From the NCBI GenBank assembly GCA_003586115.2, contig QVOM02000112.1, forward strand, positions 52,078,212 through 52,142,211: a stretch of 64,000 nt of DNA, written 5' to 3'. Made by a program: the position numbers and the translations under genes. Each line of letters begins with the position of its first letter. The stretch's first letter is position 1. Shown one piece after another: positions 1-11,968 of the stretch. Source of the DNA: Salvator merianae. Lineage: Eukaryota > Chordata > Lepidosauria > Squamata > Teiidae. The notes under the pieces are model-generated. The model searched no databases. It had not been told where the DNA came from and saw only the letters and a program-made list of their open reading frames with translations.

Positions 1-454
1 TGGTGAAAAGCCCATTGTCATGGAAGCACCACTTTCTGGTAAGATTTAAATTTGCAGGGGCAGCTCCCCTCTGATTCACCTCAAAGACTTATGGAACCTG
101 AGCGATTCCAGAATGCTTTAGGAGATTTTCTGGTTGACGTGGATGGTGCTCCTGCTGAGGCTGTGGCCTCACTATAAAATTACAAGGTGAGTCGAGCCAT
201 TGACTCAGTCACACTGAAGTGCCCTCAATGCAGCCTAGGAGCTCATAAAGCAACGTGGAGATGGCAATGAAGGAGAAGGATCAATGACTAGAACACAGGT
301 TGCATAAATCCTGCTGTGAATCTGATCAAACTTCTGTTAGAGCACATTATCATGCCTTTCATGATAAGGTTACAAATATTGACAGCATATTTGAGGAAAG
401 AACACCTCTACTGCATTTGGTACCACATACGATGATCAAGAAGACTTAAAAATT

Positions 455-768
455 AGGAGGCACGGTGGCGCAGAAGGCTAAGGCACTGATCTTTCAATAG
501 GAGGATTAGAGTTCAAGGCCCCTGTCTGCCGTGTAGAGGGGATGAGCGCCCTCTACTGGCCTCTAGCTCCAGCCAACCTAGCTGTTCGAAAGCAAGTAAT
601 TGCAAGTAGATAAATAGGGAGCATCACATTGTGTGATGTGGAAGATAGACAGATGTAAGCCTTCGGGCGAAAAATAACCTTATAAACCGCTTTGAGTCAG
701 CTTCGGCCGAGAAAAGCAGGGTATAAAAACCAAGTTCTCCTCCTCCTCCTCCTCCTTCTTCTTCTTTC
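455..768 (+). mobile_element. tRNA-derived SINE nested in the L2 copy
   Basis: The head has a pol III A-box-like GGTGGCGCAGAAGGCTAAGG (466-485) and a B-box-like GAGTTCAAGGC (about 509-519). The body contains AGCTGTTCGAAAGCAAGTAA and GTAGATAAATAGGGAGCA, familiar from squamate tRNA-SINEs. The 3' part, ATAAACCGCTTTGAGTCAG, resembles a LINE tail and ends in a (TCC)n/(TTC)n run at 735-767. L2 coding sequence resumes directly after it. No clear target-site duplication was made out. Confidence 0.7.
735..767 (+). repeat. (TCC)n/(TTC)n microsatellite at SINE tail
   Basis: Pyrimidine trinucleotide run immediately after GTATAAAAACCAAG, most likely the variable 3' tail of the SINE. Confidence 0.85.
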
Positions 769-2689
769 ATGTGGCAGCAACAGCGGCAGCTATTTCTCTA
801 CCATGATTATGTCCTTCAGTAGCTATCTGGCAGAACTTCCCCAAGTGGCAAATGGCCTTTTAATTTCTAGCCCAAGGAAGCAAGATCGGTTGCCATTTAA
901 CATCTGGTGTGACAAATTTGCAGGATACTTTAAGGGGGAAGTTGCTCAGATACATAGGCGATTGGATGTCAGTTGAAATTATCCTAAAGGGAAGCATCCA
1001 GGGACCATCTGGTCCAATTTTCTTGGATCAGTTTCAATAATTGAAGTCTGAGGAAGTGTACAAGCTTGCTTGCTGGGGTTCAGCTGACTACATGCTTTCT
1101 GGATCCTTGTCCTTCTTGATTGATAAAAGCTAAACCTGACTGGGTGGGTTCAGGGAGTGATGAATGCCTCTGAAAGAGATTGGGTCATCTGGATCCTGGG
1201 AGGACCACCCTAACAACTGCCACCTAAGGAAGTATTTTCCTTGGCAAGATACTGGAGAGAATAATGGTTGCCCAAAGCTGATTATCTGGACCCCTTTCAA
1301 TCTGGCTTCAGGCCCAGTTATGGCACTGAAACTGCCTTGGTCACCCAGGTTGATGACATTCTCCAGGAGAAGGGAGGGGTGTCACTCTATTGGTTCTCCT
1401 GGAACTCTCAGTGGCTTTTAATACTATTGACCATGGTATCATTCTCAAAAGGCTATGCAGTTTGGGGTACTGCATTGTAATGGTTCCACTCCTATCTCCA
1501 AAGCCAATGCCAGAGAGTGGTTGTGAAAGATTTCTGTGCCATGGTCTAGGAAGTCAGTTGTGGGAATCCTCAGAGATTGATCTTATCTCCCATGCTCTAA
1601 CATCTATATGAAGCCACTGAGAGGTTGTCAGGAATTTTGGAGTGAGGTGATATCAATATGCAGATGATACCAAGCTCTATCTCTTCATGCCATCTGAATC
1701 AGGAGAAGCAGTCCAATTGCTTGACAAGTGTTTGGAGGCAGTAATGGGCTGGATGGGGAGCAATACATTGAAACTAAACCCAGACAAGATTTAGACAAAT
1801 CCTGTGTGTTACAGGATCTCATGTCCATGAAGAAGAGAGGCACCCTATTCTTGATGAGGTTGTTGTACCCTGAAAGGGACAGATATAGAATCAGGGGGTG
1901 CTCTTGGACTTTGCAATAAAACGTGAAGCTCAAGTGGAGGCAGTGGCCAGGAGTGCCTACTTCCAGCTACAGTTCACCAACTGGTTCATCAGTTATCGCC
2001 CTTTCTGGATAATGACAGTTTGGCCACAATAATCCGTGCTCTCTGGTAACTTCCAGATTGGACTATTGTATTGTGCTCTATGTGGGGCTGCCCTTGAAGA
2101 CAGTTCAGAAGCTGCAACTGGTGCAGAATGCAGCACCAGGACTGCTAACTGGCACTGCTGGCCATATGTACATCATGCTGGTCCTAAAGGAGCTGCGCTG
2201 GCTGCCTATTCACTACCAAGACCAGTTCAAGGTACTAACATTAACTTATAAGGTCCTAAGTGGCATGGATCCCAAATAATTGAAGGGATGATGCCTCCCA
2301 TACAGATCTGCCTGTGCCCTAAGATCTGCTGGTGAGGCCCTTCAGCAGTTAAGGGGGGAAGACATGGGAGGGCATTCCTGGTGGTAGCCCCCAGGCTTAT
2401 ATCCTCGCTTCTGTGGTACATCTTTACCCTGGCCTTTGGCTGATGGAACTGCATCTCCTCCCAATGCAGTCACTGTTACTGTTCTAGCTAATTTATCTGT
2501 TTTTATAGTGATTTTATTGTGACACTTCCTGAGAACTTTCAGCATAGGGCAGGACAGAAATATAAATAAATAAAATTGCATATTTAATATTACAAGAAAT
2601 GAAATAGATTTTTTTATCTTTTTCATATGGTGCAACTCCAGATAATACTAAGACAGCCAAACAAATTTATCTATTGTATAGTGGTGGTA

Positions 2690-2900
2690 GGAAGTGGCTG
2701 TAGTTCAGTAGAACAGCAAACTTCCTGAAAAGCAGAAGGCTGCCAGTTTGAGCCCCAATGGTAAACTACTTCTGTATTTCTGCCTGGAAAACTGCATAGA
2801 GGTACCCATGGGGAAGCCTGTGCAGTCAACCAGGAATCCTGACAACATCATAGTAGTGATGGTGATGTTGTAATAGACACAAGTTTGAAACAGGTCATCC
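2690..2900 (+). mobile_element. tRNA-derived SINE (family copy 1)
   Basis: tRNA-like head AGTGGCTGTAGTTCAGTAG with a B-box-like CCAGTTTGAGCCCC, then a body with CTGCCTGGAAAACTGCATAG. The same head and body recur in reverse at 11462-11660 and 36098-36262, which shows it is an interspersed family. The 3' edge is uncertain. Confidence 0.7.
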
Positions 2901-3477
2901 TGGGAAAATGTAGATAGAATACTGACAAAGGCTTCCTCTGCTGACCTCTGGCAATGCATGTCATATCTGAATCAGCAAGCAGTACCTCTCTCAGTTATAA
3001 ATCACAGTTCACCATATTTTGAAAGCTTTTTGGTCCCTCCCCTTTCCCTGTGGGCATCTAGACGCACCCAAATCGTATTCTCTCTTTCCCTCTCAACTGC
3101 TTGCTCCCAGACACTATGGGGGACTTACATGTCAACACGGTGGTTTGTAAAATTCGTAATCTTGTCTGACAAGAGATTTCTATAATGTGTTGCTGATAGA
3201 GGGTCATCATAAGGTGTTAATTTTACAGTCATATTTTTAAAACAACACTACACTTCTAATTTTACATTTGTACTGTATATACTGTGTTTCTATTCTTATG
3301 GCATGTATAGTTTCCCACTTTCATTTTGTTCTGATAACAACCCTAAGAGATGCAGATACATATCTGAAACTTAGGAGCAGCGTGCTGTTGAAAATCAGAG
3401 CTTGGTTATACTGGCCTACTTTGGAGCAGGTTCCCTCAATGGAGCTCATACCAGAAATGCTGTGATATGTGCAGAGA

Positions 3478-3650
3478 TGTATAGTGCGGCATAGTGGCTA
3501 GAGGGCTGGATGAGGACCTGGGCAATTGGGATTCAAATCCCCTCATGACGGAGAGGTGATTTTGTGCTAGTCTGTGCCTCTCAGCCTAACCTACCTGCTG
3601 CTGTTGTTGTGAGGAAACACACACTATACATGCTACATAGAAAATCGATG
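3478..3650 (+). mobile_element. tRNA-derived or MIR-like SINE
   Basis: Head GCGGCATAGTGGCTAGAGGG with a B-box-like GGGATTCAAATCCCC, then CTCAGCCTAACCTACCTG and GTTGTTGTGAGGA, the typical core of MIR-like squamate SINEs. Confidence 0.7.
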
Positions 3651-3814
3651 AACTTTGAGTAGCAACTGTCAGAGGAGCCACAAACTGCAGTCCTGAATTG
3701 GGTTGGCAAACAGTATACAGTGTCATGTGTGTAGATAACTGCATGCAGTTTGTGTTTCTGGGCAGTAGTTTGTACAAACAGCCTAGACAGTCTGTCTGCA
3801 CAAAGATCCCACTG

Positions 3815-5576
3815 GGAGCAAGTTCCAACACGGCATTCAATTGATTTACAGTCTTATCTTCAGTTCCTGCTGGCCCAACATGATTTTGCCTTTCCATAGT
3901 TTTTCTGGACTAAATTGCTGAAATCGGGACTACTTTACATTCAGCTTAAACGAGTTCTTAGCCTCTTTCAGACGATTTTACTTTGTGATGTGAGAATGTA
4001 CAAGTAGACTATTTAGGAAGGGACTGTACTCTTTTGGGGTATGCAGAGCGAGGGATCCCCATTTCCTGCCCTTCAATGACAGACTTTGTGGTGGGTGTTG
4101 TACTCAGGAGGGTGAAAATGTCATAATCGGGATGGGAAGAAAGAAGAACACCTGGCATCTATTGCCTGATTTCTGCCTGTTGTGGTCTTTTGTGTCCTAA
4201 AACTGATTTCTACTGTTTGAATTTTTTAACAAAAGAGAAGATGCAGTGGAAGCTATCCTTCATTTACCTTGGGCAACACCCTGTTCTATAGTTGATTGGG
4301 TGCCACAGTCCACTCTCAGAATGCATACCTCCTCCTTTCTCTCCTATCTCTGTGAGAAGGACAATGTATCAACATTTTCCTTTCTCCTGTCCCTGCAAGA
4401 AAGACACTATGTTTCCTCCATTTTCCTTTGGCAATGCACAAGGGAAACATTTCCTTTCAGTAAACGAGGACTTTTAAAAACATTCCTTTTAAACCAGAAT
4501 TTTATTTACTAGGTGTAGTAGAAGGAAACCCTTTATTGACTTTCGACGACAGTTAGAGAATGAGCTTGTTATCACTAGATTTGAAGAATAAAGAAGACAG
4601 GTCAGAAGAAGAAGGGAAACCAGGAGGGGCAAGAAACAAGAAATCTAAAAGAAATTTTTGAAGAAGTGGTGAAGCCAAAATGTAACAAACAAAGGTTATC
4701 TGTATGAATGCACCCATTTGGGAATAAGATGTATGTTTTGTATTTCCAAAAACAAAAAAAAAGAGGACTTTTACACAAACCTGACTCTGTCCTTTAGCAA
4801 CTCTAGAGCAAACAGCACAGTACAGATTTCGTCAAGAATGCTGGGGGTAGGGGTGCATGCTGGCTGGTGTATGCCTCAACTGCACCTGTTTGGGGGTGCA
4901 GTGCTCTTATCCCAACAAATAACCCATATCATTATCAATTTTGCCTTTGACACCAGACAACTACATAGTGGGACACATGCCGCTGTGTGTCTCGGGGCGG
5001 GGGGAGGTAAAGTGGAGTCCATTTGCTAACAACTAGCTTCACTATCATGATAATGGACCCCCCCCCCAGGTTTCCCTCTTTTCATGGACCTTTCCCTGCT
5101 TTTACACTACTCTGAAATTGCACAACTGTGCAAAAGTGCAATTGCAAAGCAGAAATTGCGATCTGCCCTTTAAGAAGCTTTGTTGTCTAGCAGATATGGA
5201 ATTGAAGTTCTGCTTGGGTGGATACAGGCTGGAGGGGGAGAAGGAGCAAATGGCAAATGACCAGTAACACCACCAAGGGAATCCATGTTCTGATGCAGCA
5301 GCAGGGAAATATGGAGGGCAGAGTTTCCACTCCCTGTGAAGTCAAGATTTGAACATTGGGACTGCAGTCAATCACTGAGTGCACAGGGAGGGGAATTTGG
5401 TGAGCAGTGCAGACAGAAAGGTATGGCTTCTCCATGTCAAGCACGGGAAAAATGAGGTGTGAGAATGAGCAATCAGGAATCCGAATTGAGTTCATGTTAT
5501 AACAACCGGAATATGTACTCAATCCTTGTTCTCATCTCCTCCAATATGGATTAAATTCACGATGTGGGACCACACC
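3815..5576. mobile_element. Old copy of a Harbinger-like non-autonomous DNA transposon (about 1.76 kb)
   Basis: Collinear with the younger element at 25744-26929 over its whole length. Left end: GTTCCAACACGGCATTCAAT against GTTCCGACACGGCATTTAAT. Right end: GGATTAAATTCACGATGTGG against GGATTAAATTTATGCTGTCG. Most differences are CpG to TpG/CpA, as expected of an older methylated copy. It carries about 550 bp of extra sequence in 4100-4870 relative to the other copy, either an insertion here or a deletion there. No transposase remains. Confidence 0.75.
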
Positions 5577-6984
5577 CTTAATAAGTGTTTCAGAAGTTTC
5601 TTAGGTGTGGAATGTACAATCGTAAGGCTGCATGTTTGTGTTTTGTACTTAGAAACAGTTCCAATTCAACACCAATTCAACACCAATCTTTTTTATTTTA
5701 CTTGCATGGTATCTGTATTGAGTAAAGCTGATTAGTACTTTCTTCTAACCTTATTCTTTTGCAGAATGTGAGCTTGGTTTCTACTGAGATGGTAAAGATA
5801 TATGTATCCTGTCTTATAGAGTGGCCATGTGCAAAAGCAGACAGGAATCCACCTTTAGTAGCGGTAAGAGGAATTTGCTATTAAAGGGCATAGGAAAAGG
5901 ACAGCAGAGCTTGTATTATTTGAAAAGCTATATAGAAGAGGGAATTTAAGCAAGTATTACTCGTAATGCAAGCAACACCTGCTTAATTTTCTTCTTTTAT
6001 GCAACTATTAAAAGTACAGGAGTCCTGCATACTTTTTCATATGGTAACCTCAAATAAAGTTGGAAGATCCCCCTGCCTTGTCCCCCTCCAACTGACCTCT
6101 CTGCAGATTCTAGCTAGGAGACTGGTTGCCTCTTTGCTAAACTAGAGGTCCCTGAGAATTCATTCTAAAGCAAGAACATAAAAACTGATGCTCTGTGTTC
6201 TGAGTTTCCAGGTTCTTCTTGCTGGCTCTAAGCATATCTTAATTATTGCCATTTACTTTGGCTAGTGTCGAATGGGTAATGTAAGAAGGAATTTGCTCCT
6301 TTTCTTCAGTTCCTACTTCCTTTGCAAATATCACTTTGAATGTTGTTTTCTTAACACTGAAAAGCTGCCTAGATGGAACTAAGGAAGAAAACAGCAATAT
6401 GCAAGTCGGCATGAGTCATACTAGAAGCATTTCACTTGTTCTTTTATGGTGTATGAAGTCAACATCTACTAATTTTAGCCCTAAGCCTTCAGGCTTTAAA
6501 GAAAGTCCTGTCTGCACAAAAAAAAGTGGAATCTGGTCCACTGAACAATGATAAATCTGCATCCTGGTGCACTAACACAAGTTGAAGCAACTTGTAAAAC
6601 CAGAAGAAAGAATGGAAAAGTTGCTCCCGGGGGCAATATATCTTATCTTCACTCCCTCTTCTGCTATTTTCCCATGCTGTGCATGCGAATCTCAACATGT
6701 TCAAAATTTTCCTGCAGGCACAGCTTACTTTTGTATCTATCCGAATGTGAAAAAGTGGGCTAAGAGACAGAAATTTTCCAGAAGCAAAGCTATCTGTAAT
6801 GAATGGACTCCTATTATGAGCAGCTGTGTGTAGCCTTTACTATGTGGTTTATTAAAACAAAGGGAAAGAAAAGAGAAAGAAAAAGACAGAGATTTGGGGG
6901 GAACATGATGAGAGACAGTAACAGTCTTTGTGTTTGAGTCCAGGATATTTGAGAAATAATGTATTTCCAGAAAAACACCCAATA
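5577..6984. other. Intergenic stretch, nothing recognised
   Basis: AT-rich single-copy-like sequence with no coding pattern or element I can name. Confidence 0.6.
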
Positions 6985-7388
6985 CAATTAGGATATAATC
7001 AATCCTTTAATCATGGGAGGGTGTTCAAAGATCATAGGACAGCAGGAGTTCTTCCATATCGATCTGCTCCTGCCTCAAGATTTGCAGATGAGCTTGCTAC
7101 CTTCAGTAGCTAAAGGGGTGGGTGCTTGAGATAGGGCCTTCTTAGTGGTATCCCCCAGGCTATGGAATAGTCTCCCCCATGAGATACACCAGGTATCTTC
7201 ACCATATATGCATTTAGGAGACTGGTAAAAGTGCACCAATTTATCCTGGCCTTTGGCTGAGGAACCAGATCCCCTCCCACAAGCACTCTATTGTTTTTAG
7301 TGACTTCTTTTTAATCTATTTTTACTCTTGTAATTCGCCTTGAGACCTTTGGGTATAGGGTGGGATAAAAATACAAATTAATAAATTA
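6985..7388 (+). mobile_element. L2 LINE 3' fragment
   Basis: Typical L2 3' region: AGGCTATGGAATAGTCTCCC, CTGGCCTTTGGCTGAGGAAC, CGCCTTGAGACCTTTGGGTA, ATAGGGTGGGATAAAAATAC, then an A/T-rich tail. Truncated on the left. Confidence 0.82.
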
Positions 7389-7762
7389 AGTTCCAGAAGC
7401 TGAAAAAGAAGTCAATGGTTGCAGTTTTCCCTCTTGCTAGTGTGTAAAAAAAGGAAATGTTGAATCTTTGGTATTCAGTCGTATGTTGTGTGGGCAAAAC
7501 AAAAAATGTATAGTGAAAAGCAGAGAATGTGGGTTGTGGATTAATCAGATCCTAAGTCCATTTATTTCCCCAACACACCCACAGAATATAGGTCCTAGCC
7601 TTGTGACTGGGGCAATTATTTACTACAGAAATAAAAGGGAATACGTGAGGACAAAAAACAAACCCTTCCCCTTGTGTTGGATGGTTTGTTATCACAGACC
7701 TCATTGGGTTGATTTGGCTGTATTATTAGGAGGTGTCAGATGGGCATAGGGTATGATCACGT

Positions 7763-7797
7763 ACACACACACACACACACACACACACGTGTGTGTG
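7763..7797 (+). repeat. (AC)n-(GT)n microsatellite
   Basis: An AC run followed directly by GTGTGTGTG, forming a perfect small palindrome around ACACGTGTGT. It could extrude as a hairpin or form Z-DNA. Confidence 0.95.
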
Positions 7798-8539
7798 CCT
7801 CTGAGGCACATTTGTGGCTCCTGGGTCAAGACAGATATTATAAAAGAAACAGTTACACTATCCCCAAGCCTGTTTCTGCATCCTTTCTGCAGATGTGAAA
7901 ATATCTCTCTTGGAGAAAGGAGTTAAAAGTTGGATGGGGTGGGAGACTACAAAGGCTCCCAGCCAATCCCAGCCTGCTCCCACCACTGACCATTCAGGTC
8001 CATAGAAAACCGGTCATTGGTGGCCAATGGGAAACAAGGAAAGAAGGTGACAATGAGGAAAGGTAAGTTGCCTGTTTCTTACTGTGTGATGTGTTTTTTT
8101 CCCCTCTCATCTACAGATGGGGTGATCCAACGAAAGTAACGCCCCCCCCAAACCCTCTGTGTGATCACACCTTTAGTCTGTTGTAGTTTTGTGGTATCTT
8201 TCAAAATAAGCATCTTTCTGTTGCTTCTGATCAGTTAGTACCTTTGGTCACACAACCAAATATCGTAAGAGGCAATGTTGCCTTCTTTATTTCTTATTGG
8301 TAATTCTCTCTATAACCCCTCAGTATTATTCAGTTAACTCAGTTAAATTTGATGCCATAAAGCAGGATTGGCCCAAGCAGTGACAGGACCTACTATTGGT
8401 GACTGGCATCCTGAGGAGCTTGATTTATTTACTTTTTTAAATTCCCACAGTCTGTGCAGCTTGGAACAGGGAAGCCATACAGAGCACTACAACAGAAAAT
8501 GGCAGATAAATGGAGGAGAATTGCTATTTTGATTTTTTT

Positions 8540-8722
8540 CTGGAGTCGCCTTACACCTGGGCATATTTTTTATTTTATTTTCTCTTTTCCTTTAAAATTT
8601 TTATTTCTACTCTTTTGTTATCTGTTTTTATCTTCTATTTTTTGTTTTATATGTTTTTTTATTTGTACACTGCCCTGAAACTGTGGTATTGGGAAGTATA
8701 AAAATCCAAATAAATAAATAAA
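8540..8722 (+). mobile_element. L2-type LINE 3' tail
   Basis: A T-rich stretch followed by CACTGCCCTGAAACTGTGGT, ATTGGGAAGTATAAAAATCC and (AAAT)n, the pattern of an L2 3' terminus. Confidence 0.65.
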
Positions 8723-9333
8723 ACACAGAACCAGCATGGTAGATAGCCTAATTTGCCCCACAGAGCTGCATTTAGAATAAAATGGATGTGACCTTGGAGG
8801 AACAGGTGGGATATGAATGCCAATAAAGAAACAATATTTTTCCAAGATTCCCTCATATTTGGAGCTGAAAACATCCTCCATTTCTGTGATTATAACACCT
8901 CCCACATGAAAATCACAGGAATTGCAGCTGACTGACAAGGAAATAACTGATTAAGAAATGTGTGTGAAGTATCTGTTATAGGTTAGCTACAAACTTCCTT
9001 CATGTTGTTAAGTTTTGAAATGAGAGGCACTAATAAATGAATACCTATTTCTTATTAAGTTATCTGGTGTGTAGGGCAATTTCTGTTCCTTTCTATAGGC
9101 AGTTCTGAAATCAGTGTGGAAATGTACTACAGCTCTTACACTCATTCCAGATTCTTTTGGTGATTAGTTATGTAAATACACCTGAGAAATTTTGTTTGTG
9201 ATAGGAGATTACACAGCCTACTTTCTCAAATTGTACCATAAGATTGTGCGATAAGAAGGAGTGAATTTGACTTTCAAACATATTCTCTTTGAGGCATGGA
9301 GAGAAAATCATATGCACAGATTTAAAAGTCTAA

Positions 9334-9472
9334 GGCTGCATCCAGACATCAATTACTTATTCTGCTATATTTGGATATTCTGGTAGAAAGCACAGATATT
9401 ACGGAATATTCATGCCTTATTCTGGAATATCCAAATACAGTGGAATAAATACGCGATGTCTGGCATGCAGCC
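9334..9472. mobile_element. Palindromic MITE, Harbinger-like (139 bp)
   Basis: Starts GGCTGCATCCAGACATCA and ends GATGTCTGGCATGCAGCC. The arms pair for about 50 bp each (left TATATTTGGATATTCTGG; right, reversed, TGTATTTGGATATTCCAG) around a short loop. The flanks are TAA on the left and TAC on the right, compatible with a 3-bp TWA-type target. Half-copies lie at 50098-50155 and 54775-54835. Confidence 0.75.
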
Positions 9473-9780
9473 TACGGGTGCCTCCAGAAGTGGGTTAAAA
9501 TCCACTATTCTGAGAATATATTGGGAAGGCCACACATATAGTGATATCCTGAAACATCGCTATGATGGGAAATCCAGCAACAATGCCAGGTTTCTAGTAA
9601 CAGTGAACGCTCGCCTGTGCCTGCTTGCTGCACCCGTGATTGTTCTTCTTGAAAATATCTGGGTGCTAGTCAAGCGCATGATAAAAAAACAGTGGGCAGG
9701 CACTTGGCTAGCATACGGGTATGTCAAAGAGGAACAGTCACGGAAGCAGCAGGCAGACACAGATAAAAGCCTGTGATTGC

Positions 9781-11455
9781 CTCCTGCATCTAGAGGGGGC
9801 AGTGAGAAGCAATTGCCTCTTGCCATCTGGTGGCAAATGTCCCCTTCCAAAAAATCCAGATGCTGTGAGAAGCATGCTTCCCTTGGTCTGTGACTCCCAG
9901 TCTCACCTCATCACCCTGGGAGGTGCTGTGGAAACAAATCTAGTAATCAGGCCCACCACATATACATCGGTAAAATTTGTAAAATTTTCTGTGGTGTTTA
10001 TTGGGCATTAGTTAAGGTTAAATTAACAGAATTGATGCCACGTTTAGCAGCAAGGACTCAGGCCTATGTTTCTAAAGTTCCAAGGGTTCTGTGCAGCTCA
10101 GTTGTTTGTTAGCTGACTGAGTCAGATAAAGAGGATTACCGTAATCATGAGGGATTCTTTTACTAAACGCCTTTCATCTCTCAGTAGCCCAAAGCCCTTT
10201 ATAAGCAATGCCAAAACTGGCAAATGTTTAACACTTTTGAGTAATTTTAAGCACACAAGAGCTCCTTTGATCTCAAAAAGAGATTTTTAGTTGTTTTAGT
10301 AATTCCGACAAAAGAATATTTTCAGGAATTTGGAGAAAATGTATAGAGCGTTGTAGGAATATGGGCAAAGGAGAAAGCGGTAAGAATGTCCAAGGAAAGC
10401 TGAACACCATGTTGCAATATTTTCTCTGCACGTATGCATGGTTTTCTTGTGTGAATGGCAACCGATGCTCAACTGGCAAAACAGGCCTTGTCTGTCTAAC
10501 ATGATGCTGTGATCTTTCTTTCCCCTTTTGGTACATGAAATAAGTAATGCATGGAGCAGTCACCTATCCTGAATCTTAACTTGGAGATATGAGGAAGCTT
10601 CCTAAGTCTGTCTCCTAACCTGTAAACACTGAAACAACCAAATTTGGTATGATTCGTTCTTCCATCTATAATGTTGGAAAGGATCATCAACCAGCATAGG
10701 GCAGTTTTTAAAAAAGTAAAATTAAAAATTAAAATTAAAAATTAAAATTAAAAATTATTTTTTTTCATAACCCCCAAATACTGCAACAACTCATTTCCTA
10801 AATCTATGCAAGCAGAACAGTTAGGCATTAATAAAACATTGTACTAAATCTGATTGTTGAAGTACATATCATTGAAGAGAAATTTGCATATGTTAGATGT
10901 TAACTGATTTTATAGTGAATTATAGTAATAAAGGTATTATCTTCCAACATACATCACAAATTTTAAACAATTTTTTATTATTATTTTTACTCTTCCCCAG
11001 AGACTATTGTTTATTTTATTAATGTAAGCTACTCCAAGTAAACTTACTAGAGTTCTAGAAAGGCTCTAAGAAATAGTAGACGCATTTCCATGGCCTATTC
11101 AAAAGGCAACGAGTGCCATCGTTAAAAGTCTCATGTGCACAGCTGCTGACATGGGTTACAGTATGGTGTGTATGTGGTTTAATGTGCCTAAGTGAGATGA
11201 AAGTACTAATCCAGACTGATGAGGCTTGTTGTGTGTGGAGGAGGCAACTTCAAACCTACCATTTAGAAACCATGATCATTATAATTGGTAACTGAGATGT
11301 TTGGCCAAGTAAGAAAATAATTCCCCAGTCAAATTTCAAACAGCACTCCCACATTGTTTCAATACTTTCATTCAGTACAATTAGGATCTGAAACGTCACA
11401 TGTATTCTCATAGGAGGTTGGCATGTTTTTTCCTTGAGTCTTTGAAGTGAACGGC
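9781..11455. other. Intergenic stretch, mostly AT-rich
   Basis: Apart from the A/T tandem repeat at 10713-10757, nothing recognisable. Open frames are short and random-looking. Confidence 0.6.
10713..10757 (+). repeat. AAAATTAAAAATT tandem repeat
   Basis: Three to four imperfect copies of an 11-13 bp A/T unit, followed by a poly-T stretch. Confidence 0.85.
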
Positions 11456-11461
11456 TAGCTT

Positions 11462-11660
11462 GTTGTTGTTGGGTACCACTGAGTCGTGTCCAGCTCCTGG
11501 TTGATTGCATGAGCGCCTCCAGGGGCACTTCTATGCAGTTTTCTTGGCAGAGATACAGAAATCAGGATTGAACCGACAGCCTTCTGTTTTCCAGGCTACT
11601 TGCTTGATTACCACTGAGCTACCACTAAGCTATAGCCCCTACCAGCAGATAGCTCAGGAA
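11462..11660 (-). mobile_element. tRNA-derived SINE (family copy 2, reverse)
   Basis: On the minus strand the head reads AGTGGTAGCTCAGTGGTAAT, followed by a B-box-like region and a body with CTGCCAAGAAAACTGCATAG. It shares the body of the copy at 2690-2900. The 3' part contains the ACTCAGTGGTACCCAACAAC phrase. Confidence 0.72.
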
Positions 11661-11811
11661 CCATCAACCCAACAAGTATGGTGTGGACTGGAACTGGCTG
11701 CAGGGTGAACAGCCAACGTGATGCACACCTTTGCTAGCCTTCTTCAGACTTCTGTGTACTCTAAGCCTGAAGGTTTAGTTAATGATCCAAGCACAGAAGG
11801 AATTGGCAGGT

Positions 11812-11968
11812 GTTACCTCATGGAAGTGGTAAATTCTCCTTCACTGAGGTCTTCAAGCAGAGGCTGGATAGCCATCTGACTGGAATGGTCTAGTGAATCC
11901 TTCATTGAGCAGGGGGTTGGACTTGAAGACCTTGGAGGTCCCTGCCAACTCTACGGTTCTATGAATTT
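11812..11968 (+). mobile_element. CR1 LINE 3' end, 5'-truncated copy
   Basis: About 155 bp matching the 3' UTR of the long CR1: GAGGTCTTCAAGCAGAGGCTGG, GAGCAGGGGGTTGGACTTGA, then CCAACTCTACGGTTCTATGAA. Severe 5' truncation is the usual fate of CR1 insertions. Confidence 0.85.

Larger units (their letters stand above)
1..2575 (+). mobile_element. L2 LINE, degenerate, interrupted by a SINE
   Basis: Remnant of an L2-clade non-LTR element that starts before the window. Bases 1-454 resemble the ORF2 linker, with TTTAGGAGATTTTC and ATTGACTCAGTC. A SINE occupies about 455-768. From about 770 on, the RT region reads in broken frames: DPFQSGFRPSYGTETALV near 1285-1340, LSVAFNTIDHGIILKRL near 1400-1460, a degraded active site GDINMQMIPSSIS where L2 has Y/QADDTQLYLS, LDKCLEAVMGWMG near 1720-1760, and YCIVLYVGLPLKTVQKLQ to LKELRWLPIHYQDQFKVL near 2066-2245. 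The 3' end is CTGAGAACTTTCAGCATAGG then (ATAA)n at 2560-2573. It has many stops and frameshifts and is long dead. Confidence 0.82.

Noticed and set aside
455..525. Possible tRNA gene
   Set aside because: It has A- and B-box-like words but no credible cloverleaf, and it continues into a SINE body.
7763..7797. CRISPR-like or regulatory array
   Set aside because: It is a simple AC/GT microsatellite.
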